A DNA stretch of 64,000 nucleotides from an uncultured Sphaerochaeta sp. Its GTDB lineage: Bacteria; Spirochaetota; Spirochaetia; Sphaerochaetales; Sphaerochaetaceae. This document shows positions 51,073-60,245 of the stretch, in pieces. Every line of letters starts with the position of its first letter. Positions within the stretch are counted from its first letter, which is position 1. The stretch covers positions 1 through 64,000 of the forward strand of contig NZ_OY781062.1 in assembly GCF_963676285.1 (NCBI RefSeq). The letters are read 5' to 3'. The notes beneath the pieces were generated by a model that was not told where the DNA came from, made no database searches, and saw only the letters and a program-made list of their open reading frames with translations. The translations under genes were made by a program, and so were the position numbers.

Positions 51073-52173
51073 ATGCGCAAGGCACAGAGAACACTGGTAT
51101 TTTCCCTGATCTCTCTTACTATTGTAGCGAGCTTGCTCTCTTGCAGCAAAGCAGATCAAGAACAAGAAGTGAATGAACCATTGGAGGCAGTGAGTGCTGC
51201 AACCGACTATACCCAGGTTGTCTCTTCCTCTGTTGCAATCGAAGAGCGTGCACTGCGGGATCGTGTCATCGGCAGTGGTACGGTACAGGGCCAGAGGGAA
51301 GTGAGTATCAAATCTCGGCTGAGTGGAGAGATTAAAGAGATATCAGTTGGCTTGGGAAGTACCCTGAAAGCGGGAGATACCCTGCTTACCATTGATGACA
51401 CCATTGCCAAACTTACCCTCAGCCAGTTGGAATCGCAATACGAGAATGCAGTGAAGCAACAGGCAGTGAATGAGAAGCTGTTTGCCAGTGGGGCAATCTC
51501 GCTCTCCCAGCTCAACCAAGGTAAATCCAGTTTGGATGGGCTTTCAGCCCAACTTGAACAGGCAAAGAACAATGTAGCCAACTCCAGGATAACGACACCG
51601 ATATCCGGAAGTGTTGCTGAGATGACCAAACTGGTGGAAGGGGACCTTTTGCAAGCTGGTTCCCAGATTGCCCGTATCGTGGATCTTGAGCACCTGAGGG
51701 TTACGCTCGCTATTGGTCAAGCACAGCTCTTTCTTATCAAGGAAGGAGCCCCGGCGGAGATTACCATACGTACCCCAACTGAAACCATTGTTGCTGAGGG
51801 CAGAGTAAGTGCCATCAGTGCCTCATCTGATAGCAGAACCGGTAGCTGGGTGGTCTATGTGGATTTTGACAATCCAAGACCAGATATGTTGAAAGCAGGA
51901 ATTACTGCTGATGTAACCATCTTCAACACTGATGCACCCTTATATACCGTGGTACCCAACGGTGCAATGGTGAATAGGGGTGGGAAGCAGTACATCTTCG
52001 TGGTTGATGGTTCCTCTGCCAGTCTGCAGGAGGTGACCGTCGTTGACCAGTTTGGTGACCTTACCGCCATTGAAAGCAAGGATGCCTTTGTTTCCCTGAT
52101 AGGGGAGCGTGTGCTTGTCAGCAGTCTCTCCCGTTTGATCGACGGTAGTGCCATCAGCACTTCGTTGGAGTAG
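51073..52173 (+). CDS. RND efflux periplasmic adaptor lipoprotein
   Basis: A 366-residue membrane-fusion protein that links an RND pump to its outer-membrane channel. It is a lipoprotein (lipobox SLLSC, about residues 20-24). Domains in order: lipoyl half-motif (IGSGTVQGQREVSIKSR), alpha-helical hairpin (about 110-165, SQLESQYENAVKQQAVNEKL), second lipoyl half (ANSRITTPISGSVAE), beta-barrel and membrane-proximal domains. It is the first gene of a complete adaptor-pump-channel operon, 9 bases before the pump gene. Confidence 0.92.
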   Translation: MRKAQRTLVFSLISLTIVASLLSCSKADQEQEVNEPLEAVSAATDYTQVVSSSVAIEERALRDRVIGSGTVQGQREVSIKSRLSGEIKEISVGLGSTLKAGDTLLTIDDTIAKLTLSQLESQYENAVKQQAVNEKLFASGAISLSQLNQGKSSLDGLSAQLEQAKNNVANSRITTPISGSVAEMTKLVEGDLLQAGSQIARIVDLEHLRVTLAIGQAQLFLIKEGAPAEITIRTPTETIVAEGRVSAISASSDSRTGSWVVYVDFDNPRPDMLKAGITADVTIFNTDAPLYTVVPNGAMVNRGGKQYIFVVDGSSASLQEVTVVDQFGDLTAIESKDAFVSLIGERVLVSSLSRLIDGSAISTSLE

Positions 52174-52182
52174 GAGGGCACT

Positions 52183-55100
52183 ATGGATAATCAGAATAAA
52201 CAGTTCTCCATCGGCAGATTCTCGGTAACCAAACCGGTTTTGGTCAATATTCTCATGATCACCGTTCTTGCTCTGGGGATGCTTAGTTTGCTCACCCTGC
52301 CGCAGGAACAGTTTGCAGAGGTTCCCTTCTACTGGGTCAATGTCATTGTCCCCTATCCAGGAGTAAGCGCCCAGGATATGGAGTCCTCAGTCACCATTCC
52401 CGTGGAGAATGCCTTTGCCGGGATGGATCGTCTCAAGCAGATCAGCTCAACCACCAGTGAGGGGTTGAGTGTGGTCCGGGTTGAGTTTGATGATGGCATA
52501 GACGATACACTCTTTCGTTCTCTCTATCAGGATGCACAGACACGGTTCAGCCAGGTCAGCCTCCCTGAGGGGACGTTGCAGCCATTGCTGGATGATTTTT
52601 CTTCCTCTGACTTTCTGCCTGTCATTGAGGTGATTGTCAGCGGGAATATCTCCTACCAGGACATGCGTGAGCAAGCTCAGGAACTGCAAAACCGGATCCT
52701 CAGCATTCCAGATGTTTCAGATGTGGAAATTGTTGGTCTGCCTGAAAGGCAAATCCAGGTGAAGTTGGACCCGACACTGCTCTCCTCTATGGGCTTGAGT
52801 GTCAATGAGGTGGTTCGTTCTCTCTCAGGGGAGAACCAGCGCCTCCCCAGTGGGAGTCTCTCAACAGAGAGTCGCCAATACCTGCTTCGTACCTTTGGTT
52901 CCGTGGAGGGTGTCAGGGATATTGAATCCGTTATTGTCAGACGTTCCAACCAGGGAGAGGGACTTGTCCGTCTCTCTGATGTTGCAAAGGTCATGGATGG
53001 GTTTGATGAGGAAGCACCCTTGAGCCGGTTCAATGGGGAGAGTGCTGTCAGTTTGAAAATCACCAAGGTGGTGAAAGGTGATTCGGTGGCTATCGTCGAT
53101 GCGGTCAGGCAGATTGTCGATGAGACCCAACCCCGTGCAGGGGCAACCCTGACGCTTTTCAATGATTCCACAGTCCAGATTGCAAGCAGCCTCTCTGTAC
53201 TCTCCACCAATGCCCTTATGGGTCTTTTGTTATTGGTCATCATTCTTTCGCTGTTCATTGGTTTCAGAAATGCATTCATAACGGCTCTCGGCATCCCGGT
53301 AACCTTTGCATTGACCTTCCTGGTACTCGACCAGTTGGGGCAGACCGTCAACACCAACACCCTCTTTGGCTTGGTGCTGGTATTGGGTCTGATCGTCGAC
53401 CATGGCATCGTCATCGTGGAGAACTCATACCGCCTCCAGCTTGCAGGCGTATCTCGGCATGAGGCCGCGATCAAGGGGGTCAATCAGGTGGTATGGCCGA
53501 TCATTGCCGCAACAGGAACCACCGTTGCAGCATTCCTCCCCCTTATGATTATTCCAGGGACCATTGGTAAGTTCCTCAGGGTCATTCCCCTGACCGTTAC
53601 CATTGCCTTGATCGTAAGTACTTTTGAGGCCCTCTTCTTTCTCCCCAGCCACTATGCAGAGTGGGGCCCCAGGAGACTCAAGCAGGAGAAAGCAGGCAAA
53701 CAGCGCTTTGAGCATTTCATCAATACCTATCAACGGACGCTTGCCTGGGCTCTGGATAGAAAGGGACGTTTCATACTCCTCATACTCGTGGTAACTGCCG
53801 CAATATTCTCCTTGGTGGGTGGCCTGCGTCAGGACCTGTTCAGTGCAGAGGATTATAGTTATTTCAATATTGAGATCACCACTCCCCAGGGATCTACCTT
53901 GCGTACTACCAACAATGTAGTCTCTGTCTATGAGAAGACACTTCTTGATAAGGTCGGGGATGGAGAGATTCTCTCCATCAGTGCCAATATCGGTGGGAAT
54001 GAAGGGGGTGCTGAAAGTACCACCCAGGCAACCATCACGGTTGACCTTGCTGAGATGGATGAAGGGAGAACCAGAAGCATTGAGACCATCATTGATGAAG
54101 TGAAAAGGGAGACCTACTACATCAGTGGGGCAGAACAGGTGCTCTTCACCAAAGCCCAGACGGGTCCTCCAACCTCAGCCGATTTCAGTTTCCGTCTCTC
54201 CGGTGATGCATATGAACCTCTCATAGAGGCTGCAGGCGTATTGGGCAACACCCTCTCCTCGATTGAGGGGGTGGAGAATGTCCAGAGCGATTTCATTGCA
54301 GGCAATCCCGCGCTCCGTATTGATGTTGACCAGGATCAGGCAACCCGGTTGGGAATCGGTGTCTCTACCATTGCCGGCTACCTTCGTGTACGTTTTGAAG
54401 GACAGAACGTTGGAACGTTGTTCCTGGAGAATGAAGAGATTGATATCGTCGTCCAGTTTGATAATGGCGGAACGGAGCGTTTTGAGGATCTCCAGCAGAT
54501 ACTCATCCCCACTGATGATGGAAGGCTTGTGCCACTGAGCAGTGTTGCAACCATCTCCTTGGAGAGTTCCATCGGTTCCATCAGGCGTGTGGAAGGAAAG
54601 CGAGAGATTACCGTTACCGCGGATGCACTCACAGGGGTTGACCAGAATCTGGTCAATGATCAGATTGTACAACTCTGGGAAACCGATCTACGCAATCGAT
54701 ACCCCTCTGTTGACCTGGTGGTCGGTGGTGAGTTCAGTGATTTTTCCAACCTCCTTTTCGATATCCTCCGCATCTTTGTGCTTGGGATCTTCCTGATGTA
54801 CTTGATCCTTGGTACCCAGTTCAACAGCTACAGCCAACCATTCCTGATTCTGCTCAGCGTTCCTTTCGCCTTTATCGGAGTGGTGCTCTTCCTCTTTGTC
54901 TCAGGTACCCCGCTTTCAACAACAGTAATCTACTCCGCTGTCGCCTTGGCCGGTATCGCGGTAAACGATGCCATTGTCTTGATAAGCTTCATCAATGAGC
55001 TGAGAGCAGAAGGAAAATCTGTTGCTGAGGCGATTGTTGAGGCTGCAGGGACTCGTATACGACCAATCCTCCTTACCAGTCTTACCACCATAGCAGGTCT

Positions 55101-55257
55101 GCTTCCCACAGCAATCGGGATCGGGGGATATTCAGTCGTATGGTCACCGATGGCCTCCACCATTATGGTCGGCTTGATCTTCTCCACTTTGAGCGCATTA
55201 TTTGTACTACCCTTGCTCTACGCTTCATTTTACAAAGACACCCGGAGGAATGCTTAA
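52183..55257 (+). CDS. RND-family efflux pump, HAE1 type
   Basis: A 1024-residue inner-membrane pump that exports drugs or lipophilic compounds using the proton (or sodium) gradient. Twelve helices and two large periplasmic loops match the family, with YPGVSAQDMESSVTIPVE early and a duplicated second half. The ion-relay positions differ from AcrB: in helix 4 the usual VDDAIVVVEN reads VDHGIVIVEN (about residues 405-414), and in helix 10 the lysine-asparagine pair reads VNDAIVLI. The adaptor gene precedes it by 9 bases, and the outer-membrane channel gene overlaps its stop codon by one base. Confidence 0.94.
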   Translation: MDNQNKQFSIGRFSVTKPVLVNILMITVLALGMLSLLTLPQEQFAEVPFYWVNVIVPYPGVSAQDMESSVTIPVENAFAGMDRLKQISSTTSEGLSVVRVEFDDGIDDTLFRSLYQDAQTRFSQVSLPEGTLQPLLDDFSSSDFLPVIEVIVSGNISYQDMREQAQELQNRILSIPDVSDVEIVGLPERQIQVKLDPTLLSSMGLSVNEVVRSLSGENQRLPSGSLSTESRQYLLRTFGSVEGVRDIESVIVRRSNQGEGLVRLSDVAKVMDGFDEEAPLSRFNGESAVSLKITKVVKGDSVAIVDAVRQIVDETQPRAGATLTLFNDSTVQIASSLSVLSTNALMGLLLLVIILSLFIGFRNAFITALGIPVTFALTFLVLDQLGQTVNTNTLFGLVLVLGLIVDHGIVIVENSYRLQLAGVSRHEAAIKGVNQVVWPIIAATGTTVAAFLPLMIIPGTIGKFLRVIPLTVTIALIVSTFEALFFLPSHYAEWGPRRLKQEKAGKQRFEHFINTYQRTLAWALDRKGRFILLILVVTAAIFSLVGGLRQDLFSAEDYSYFNIEITTPQGSTLRTTNNVVSVYEKTLLDKVGDGEILSISANIGGNEGGAESTTQATITVDLAEMDEGRTRSIETIIDEVKRETYYISGAEQVLFTKAQTGPPTSADFSFRLSGDAYEPLIEAAGVLGNTLSSIEGVENVQSDFIAGNPALRIDVDQDQATRLGIGVSTIAGYLRVRFEGQNVGTLFLENEEIDIVVQFDNGGTERFEDLQQILIPTDDGRLVPLSSVATISLESSIGSIRRVEGKREITVTADALTGVDQNLVNDQIVQLWETDLRNRYPSVDLVVGGEFSDFSNLLFDILRIFVLGIFLMYLILGTQFNSYSQPFLILLSVPFAFIGVVLFLFVSGTPLSTTVIYSAVALAGIAVNDAIVLISFINELRAEGKSVAEAIVEAAGTRIRPILLTSLTTIAGLLPTAIGIGGYSVVWSPMASTIMVGLIFSTLSALFVLPLLYASFYKDTRRNA

Positions 55258-56819
55258 TGAAACGATACCTACCTATCATGATACTCTTATTTTTCGGCCT
55301 CTCATCCCTTGCTGCCTCCTCGTATCCTGATCTTGCCAATGTGGGACCTGTAGGGGAGTCTGTACTCCCCTTGGAGTCTGAAGCAATTGATGCATTCCTT
55401 GATACCTGGAGAGAGGAGGCACATCCAACTACCTCCAGTTTGCTGGAGCAGCTGGAAATAAAACTGAAAGAGAATGACTGGCAGCTACAGCAGCTCTCAG
55501 ATGTAGTTGGCATCCAGGAGGCCCAACTGGAATTCTCCCTCTCCCAGGGCAGGCCCACTTGGGGAGTGAGTGCAACTCCCTATACCTACAATGATATGAC
55601 CGTACAGTCTGGATTGAGCCCCGTCATTAGAACCAGGAGCCACTCCTTCCAGGTAGGGGGAACACTCACTGATACCCTTCCCAGTGGGACGACCTTGCAG
55701 CTCTCCGCTAACCAGAAAAGCTCGTACAGCATGACCAGTACAAAAGATGCCTGGACACATACACCCACAGTCTCACTCTCCCTTCGCCAACCACTTTGGA
55801 TCGGGAAGGGATTGGTTGACCTCACCTACCAGGACAAGCAGGTCGAGAAACAACGAATTGCTCTCTCTGATGCCATCTACTCCAAGGATGGATTGCAGCG
55901 TGCACTTATCCTGCAGAATATTCGCCTCCTCTTGCTCCGTCAGAGTTTGCTGGAGAACCGATATATACTTTCTGAGCGAACCAGCTTGGCCGATACTGCA
56001 AGGAAGAGGGCCAAAGATGATTTGGACGAGGGCCTTATCAGCCGCCAGGCGTATGAGAGCAGTCAGCTTGTCTACCAGCAGAGCCTGAGTGCCTACCAGG
56101 CAGTGAATCGCGAGCTTGATACTCTTTCGGTTACCTTAAAGCGGGTATGGCAAGATGATCTCCCCCCGCAGGTATCAATTTCTGACTTCAACCCCGTTTC
56201 TCTCATTGAACATGGGTATGACCTTGAATCAATACGCTCACGGTATCTCTCCCAGGATACTGCCTACCAGCAAGCCTTGTTGGAGATGCAGAAGGCAACC
56301 ATCGACAGTGGGATGTTCTCTGTGCAGGATGCACCGGCGCTTCAGATGAGCTTCCAGCTCAGTCCTTTCTACTCCCCAAGTGATGGCAATACATTCTTCT
56401 CTTCCTTCTCTGAGCTTTTCTCAGATGCCGATCCCCAGATGACATTCTCCATAGCATTCAGTGCTACCGATCTGTTCAGGAAATCATCCTCATTGCAACA
56501 GTCACTCGCTCAGGAAGCGCTGGACTCTGCAAAGGCAGGCCTGGAGCTCGCCTATGCAGAAGCTGAGGATACCATACAGGAAATGGAGCAGGAAATCGCT
56601 GGGTATCTCTCTGACCTGGGTGTCCAGCTTGCAGACTACCGATTGAAAGAAGCCTTGCTCTCCAGTGAACAGATCAGATTCGAGGCATCAATCAGTGACA
56701 AGCAATCCCTTCTGCAGAGGGAGTTGGACTGGTACCAGGCAGCCTTTACCGTATTAGACACACTCAGGGAGTTGGAATTCCGCTATCTCCAATTGCGCTT
56801 ACAGGGATTGCTAGAATAG
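55257..56819 (+). CDS. TolC-like outer-membrane efflux protein
   Basis: A 520-residue outer-membrane factor. A signal peptide (about residues 4-19, ending LSSLAAS) is followed by two OEP repeats with long coiled-coil segments (KDGLQRALILQNIRLLLLR, AEAEDTIQEMEQEIAGYLS) and beta stretches that form the barrel (SHSFQVGGTLTDTLPSGT). It should trimerise into the channel for the RND pump. Its ATG overlaps the pump stop as TAATG, so the two are translationally coupled. The last 9 bases overlap the convergent diguanylate cyclase gene. Confidence 0.88.
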   Translation: MKRYLPIMILLFFGLSSLAASSYPDLANVGPVGESVLPLESEAIDAFLDTWREEAHPTTSSLLEQLEIKLKENDWQLQQLSDVVGIQEAQLEFSLSQGRPTWGVSATPYTYNDMTVQSGLSPVIRTRSHSFQVGGTLTDTLPSGTTLQLSANQKSSYSMTSTKDAWTHTPTVSLSLRQPLWIGKGLVDLTYQDKQVEKQRIALSDAIYSKDGLQRALILQNIRLLLLRQSLLENRYILSERTSLADTARKRAKDDLDEGLISRQAYESSQLVYQQSLSAYQAVNRELDTLSVTLKRVWQDDLPPQVSISDFNPVSLIEHGYDLESIRSRYLSQDTAYQQALLEMQKATIDSGMFSVQDAPALQMSFQLSPFYSPSDGNTFFSSFSELFSDADPQMTFSIAFSATDLFRKSSSLQQSLAQEALDSAKAGLELAYAEAEDTIQEMEQEIAGYLSDLGVQLADYRLKEALLSSEQIRFEASISDKQSLLQRELDWYQAAFTVLDTLRELEFRYLQLRLQGLLE

Positions 56820-57914
56820 GTTGTTTTCCTTGAGCATTGCTTTATGACGGTACATATTCTTGTCAGCAAGGGTGAAGGCATCCCGGATTGTTATGCCTTC
56901 ATCGTTGCTTGAAGCAGCATATCCCCAAGCAACATCGATAGGATGGGCGAGTTTGGTATTTGCTTCCAGTAACTTCAGTTCAAATTGTTCCATCTTTACT
57001 TGTATTTTGCCTTTCTTGGCTCTCGGGAGGATGACAGAGAACTCATCACCGCCTATCCTGAAAACTTTTCCGTCAGGTGAGAACGCTTTATTGAGCAACT
57101 CTGCCAAGGATAAGAGCAGGTGGTCTCCCTCATGGTGTCCCCAGGTATCATTGACTCCTTTAAGGTTGTTCATATCGAAGAGTATAAAGACCAGTTCTTT
57201 GTCTCTTTGTTCTGCTATAGTCATCATCCGTTCAAAAGCAATACGGTTTCTTGCCTTGGTAGGCAGGTCAAAATCGAACTTGGCTTCCTGAACGATAAGA
57301 TAGTACAGCAACAGTGCTATTGCAATGGAACTGGTGATATAGGAGTCCTCGAGGTAGAGAAACTGGATAATTGTAGCAAAGATGGGCAAGCAATAGACCA
57401 AGGCAACAAGGAACTTGCTTGGGTAAATGGTCGAGTGGCGCATTCTGAGAAGCTGGATGAGAATCAGGATATAGTACGAGTAGGAAACGCAGGTAGTAAT
57501 ATAGAAGAATGGTCCCCTGATATACTCGTTGGAGGTGTTCACAGAGAAAAACCAACCGTTCTGTATCGAGAGAATCGCCAGTATAGCGTTCAAGGCCAAG
57601 GGGGTATAGAGCAGTCTTTTTATTGTCTTTCCATACTCACTATACCCAAGATACCAGAGGATGATGAGTGAAACTGCTGGGATTAGGATGTAATAGAGTG
57701 CATTGGAGAGCAAGTGGATGATAATGGCATATTCAGCTGGACGACCAGCCATGCTGTATCCCAGCACTTCCACTGCCAGCAACACAAGGGTGATGTAGGA
57801 GGCAAGGATATAGTACCTGTTCTGCCTGGACCCACTGAGATGTCGTGTCGCCAGGTAAATGGTAAAAAACAAGGGAACCATGCTGAAGATATCTACAATG
57901 ATAAGTGCTTTCAT
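56811..57914 (-). CDS. Membrane diguanylate cyclase
   Basis: A 367-residue GGDEF protein that makes cyclic di-GMP from two GTP. The first 215 or so residues form about seven hydrophobic helices, a 7TM-type sensor module. The GGDEF domain covers about residues 215-365, with VFILFDMNNLKGVNDTWGHHEGD and the intact active site FRIGGDEFSVILP (about 288-300). The inhibitory RxxD is not evident just before GGDEF (LNKAFSPDGKVF), so product inhibition may be weak. The signal sensed is unknown. No c-di-GMP riboswitch was found in the window. Confidence 0.92.
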   Translation of the reverse strand: MKALIIVDIFSMVPLFFTIYLATRHLSGSRQNRYYILASYITLVLLAVEVLGYSMAGRPAEYAIIIHLLSNALYYILIPAVSLIILWYLGYSEYGKTIKRLLYTPLALNAILAILSIQNGWFFSVNTSNEYIRGPFFYITTCVSYSYYILILIQLLRMRHSTIYPSKFLVALVYCLPIFATIIQFLYLEDSYITSSIAIALLLYYLIVQEAKFDFDLPTKARNRIAFERMMTIAEQRDKELVFILFDMNNLKGVNDTWGHHEGDHLLLSLAELLNKAFSPDGKVFRIGGDEFSVILPRAKKGKIQVKMEQFELKLLEANTKLAHPIDVAWGYAASSNDEGITIRDAFTLADKNMYRHKAMLKENNLF

Positions 57915-57992
57915 GTCGGCTCCTTGGAAAAGGCTTCATGCAAATGGTATACGGTAGATACGGCATTTGCCTACAAAAAAAGCCGCAAGAAC

Positions 57993-58028
57993 ACAAAAAA
58001 ACGCAAGAATTTTTGTAATCCTTGCGTT
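57993..58028 (-). terminator. Terminator of the outer-membrane protein gene at 58049
   Basis: An 8-bp stem (AACGCAAG at 58000-58007, CTTGCGTT at 58021-58028) is followed on the minus strand by a run of seven T. It begins 20 bases after the stop. Confidence 0.85.
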
Positions 58029-58048
58029 GTTATTTGTTTTAAAGAATA

Positions 58049-58879
58049 TTATTGCATCTGCCAGGCAAGTCCTGTAGAGAAAGTCAGGCTTGCAATATTG
58101 TTCTTGGTGTAGGCTTCAGTGGACTCTGTCCAGTTGCTTGCATCATTATCGCTCTCCCCATCTGCAGTCCCTCCGAAGAAGCGTGCATTGGCAAAGAGGG
58201 AGAAGCCATCCTCAATCGCATAGTCCATGCGTAGTGATGCATCCAATATTGAACCTTCAAATGCATAATCGGCTCCATTGATATAGGCAAGATTAGCATA
58301 CGAGCCTGCAATATCAGCACTGAGGGTCAAGCCAAAGGGGAAGCGGTACTCACTGTAGATGGCCAGGGCAGGTACCAGACCCACGTTCTGACTGATAAAA
58401 GAGTCCTCTCCATCCACTTCCCTGAACTGGATGGATGCATTCCTGATCTGCAGGGCAAGGCCGACTCCAAGATACGCCTCTTCATATTTGCCGAGCAGGT
58501 CATAGGTATAGGTGGCTCGGTAGAAAGGAAAGCTGTAGGTCAGTTCCATGGGACCTTCAAACGTTTTGTCGCCAATCTTTACATTGTTGCTTTTAAAATT
58601 AACAGCAGTATCAAGCTGCAATGGTTGGTAGGTGAACCAGAGACGGTGTTTATCCTCAATTCGTGCCCCGACCGTGTAGCGGCTGAAGGGGTAGAGGTTG
58701 TTTTGTCCGCCTTGCTTGATGAAATCGAATTCGTCTCCTGCTGCCCCGTTTTGGAAGGTATGGTGCAACAAGCCAATGGTGCCTTGCTCTGTCTCCACGA
58801 ACGGGGTGAAAGAGAATGCAAAGAGTGAGAGAGCAGAGAAGGAAAGCAGTGTAAGCGTCAGGATTAGTTTCTTGTTCAT
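58049..58879 (-). CDS. Outer-membrane beta-barrel protein of unknown function
   Basis: A 276-residue protein with a signal peptide (KLILTLTLLSFSALSLFAF, ending near residue 22). The rest alternates hydrophobic and polar residues in strand-like blocks (HRLWFTYQPLQLD, SFPFYRATYTYDLLG, SLRMDYAIEDGFSLF), and the final SLTFSTGLAWQMQ ends close to an aromatic residue, as porin-type barrels do. No family is recognised. It stands alone, with a strong terminator. Confidence 0.72.
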   Translation of the reverse strand: MNKKLILTLTLLSFSALSLFAFSFTPFVETEQGTIGLLHHTFQNGAAGDEFDFIKQGGQNNLYPFSRYTVGARIEDKHRLWFTYQPLQLDTAVNFKSNNVKIGDKTFEGPMELTYSFPFYRATYTYDLLGKYEEAYLGVGLALQIRNASIQFREVDGEDSFISQNVGLVPALAIYSEYRFPFGLTLSADIAGSYANLAYINGADYAFEGSILDASLRMDYAIEDGFSLFANARFFGGTADGESDNDASNWTESTEAYTKNNIASLTFSTGLAWQMQ

Positions 58880-58950
58880 AATAACTCCTATTTGATAAAA
58901 ATAATATAAAAGGAAATTATATTTTGGTCAATATAACTATCAGAGTTGAT

Positions 58951-60159
58951 TCAAGAGAATATTCCACAATCCAAATGTTTGGCGGCGTAGATACCAAAAA
59001 GCATATAACAACTGGTAAGTATGAAGATAAGTGGAAATCCTAGGTAGGGGAGCAAGAGACCAGCAAGCATGGGATAGAGGATATTCATCAAGGCACCAGC
59101 ACCACCTATCCCAACATAAATAGGGCGGTTCTCATTGTTGGAAATTTCCAACAGAATCCCCACGGTAAGTATGTGATACAGGGCAGCTGTTGCCCCTCCG
59201 ACAAAGAAGGCAAATGGGTAGAGTAGTGGGGTTGCTATCAGCAAGAGAGCAATGATCGGGGTGGAGACACCGAGAAAGATGAAAAGATAGATAAGCGGGC
59301 GATAACGCTGTCCCTTGCTGAACAGGTTTGTCAGGATGGTTGCAAGCAGTGAACCGGAAAGCTGGAACAACAGGAAGGTTCCCGTTCTTCCTCCGTCCAA
59401 TCCATAGCGTTGATTTGCCAGAACCACCAAGAATGGCAGGGTGGAGAGGATAACCCCTGAGGTATTCACCAGAAGCAGATAGAGCTTGACATTTCGGTCT
59501 TCCTTGATGGCATGGGCAAACATACCAAGTCTTTCTCCTAGCGTCTGTTTTTTATGCTGGGGAGGTTCTCCCTCTTTCAGCATCCAGAAGCCACTGGTTG
59601 CCAGGAGAAGAAGCAGACTTGCCATAAGGAACAGCAGGCTGTAGCTGTCGGGGTAGGAGAGGTAGGAGAGTACAAGCTTTACCACAACTGAACTGATGAT
59701 CAATCCAATACTGGTAATCAGTTGTTTCTGGGTGAGTAGTTTCTTTCGTTGGGGTTTTGCAATCGTGCTTCCAAGAATATCGGTATAGGCGATGTTTGCC
59801 CATGCACCACTGAAGGAGAATACGGTTATCAACAAGAGGATGAGCCAGATTTTCCAGGTTGCAGGGGAACCAAGGTTGCGCAAAAATATCCCAAGGCTTG
59901 CAAGAGCTGCAACCCTAAGGTAGATTCCCCCAAGGAGGGCCGGTTTCTTGTGCTTGAATCCCATGATGAAGGTAGCAAACAATAGCTGCATGAAGCTGCC
60001 GAACCCCACCATGATGGCAGTCAGCAGTCCTAGGTGAAAGGTAGTAGCCCCAGTTTCGCTTAGCATGGCTGGGGCGACGGTATTCACGTCTATGAAGCTC
60101 ATGGTAAGCGAAAGGAACAATGCATGGATCATGAAAGAGCGATAGTTGGTAATCCTCAT
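58951..60159 (-). CDS. MFS transporter
   Basis: A 402-residue major-facilitator protein with about 12 helices. SLTMSFIDVNTVAPAMLSETG lies in helix 1, and the basic loops expected between helices 2-3 and 8-9 are present (GFKHKKPALLGG, NLFSKGQRYRP). It is the last gene of the ETF-SDR-kinase operon and probably imports the operon's substrate, a sugar or polyol; export is also possible. The start is ATG 60159, with AGGAGG ahead; the longer frame to 60249 would overlap the kinase stop and lacks a ribosome binding site. Confidence 0.85.
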   Translation of the reverse strand: MRITNYRSFMIHALFLSLTMSFIDVNTVAPAMLSETGATTFHLGLLTAIMVGFGSFMQLLFATFIMGFKHKKPALLGGIYLRVAALASLGIFLRNLGSPATWKIWLILLLITVFSFSGAWANIAYTDILGSTIAKPQRKKLLTQKQLITSIGLIISSVVVKLVLSYLSYPDSYSLLFLMASLLLLLATSGFWMLKEGEPPQHKKQTLGERLGMFAHAIKEDRNVKLYLLLVNTSGVILSTLPFLVVLANQRYGLDGGRTGTFLLFQLSGSLLATILTNLFSKGQRYRPLIYLFIFLGVSTPIIALLLIATPLLYPFAFFVGGATAALYHILTVGILLEISNNENRPIYVGIGGAGALMNILYPMLAGLLLPYLGFPLIFILTSCYMLFGIYAAKHLDCGIFS

Positions 60160-60245
60160 CAATACCCCCTCCTTATGTTGAATATAGCAAAGTAACTGGC
60201 CTTTGGGTATCAAAATAATGAAGGGGGATATAGTGTTGGAGGTGG

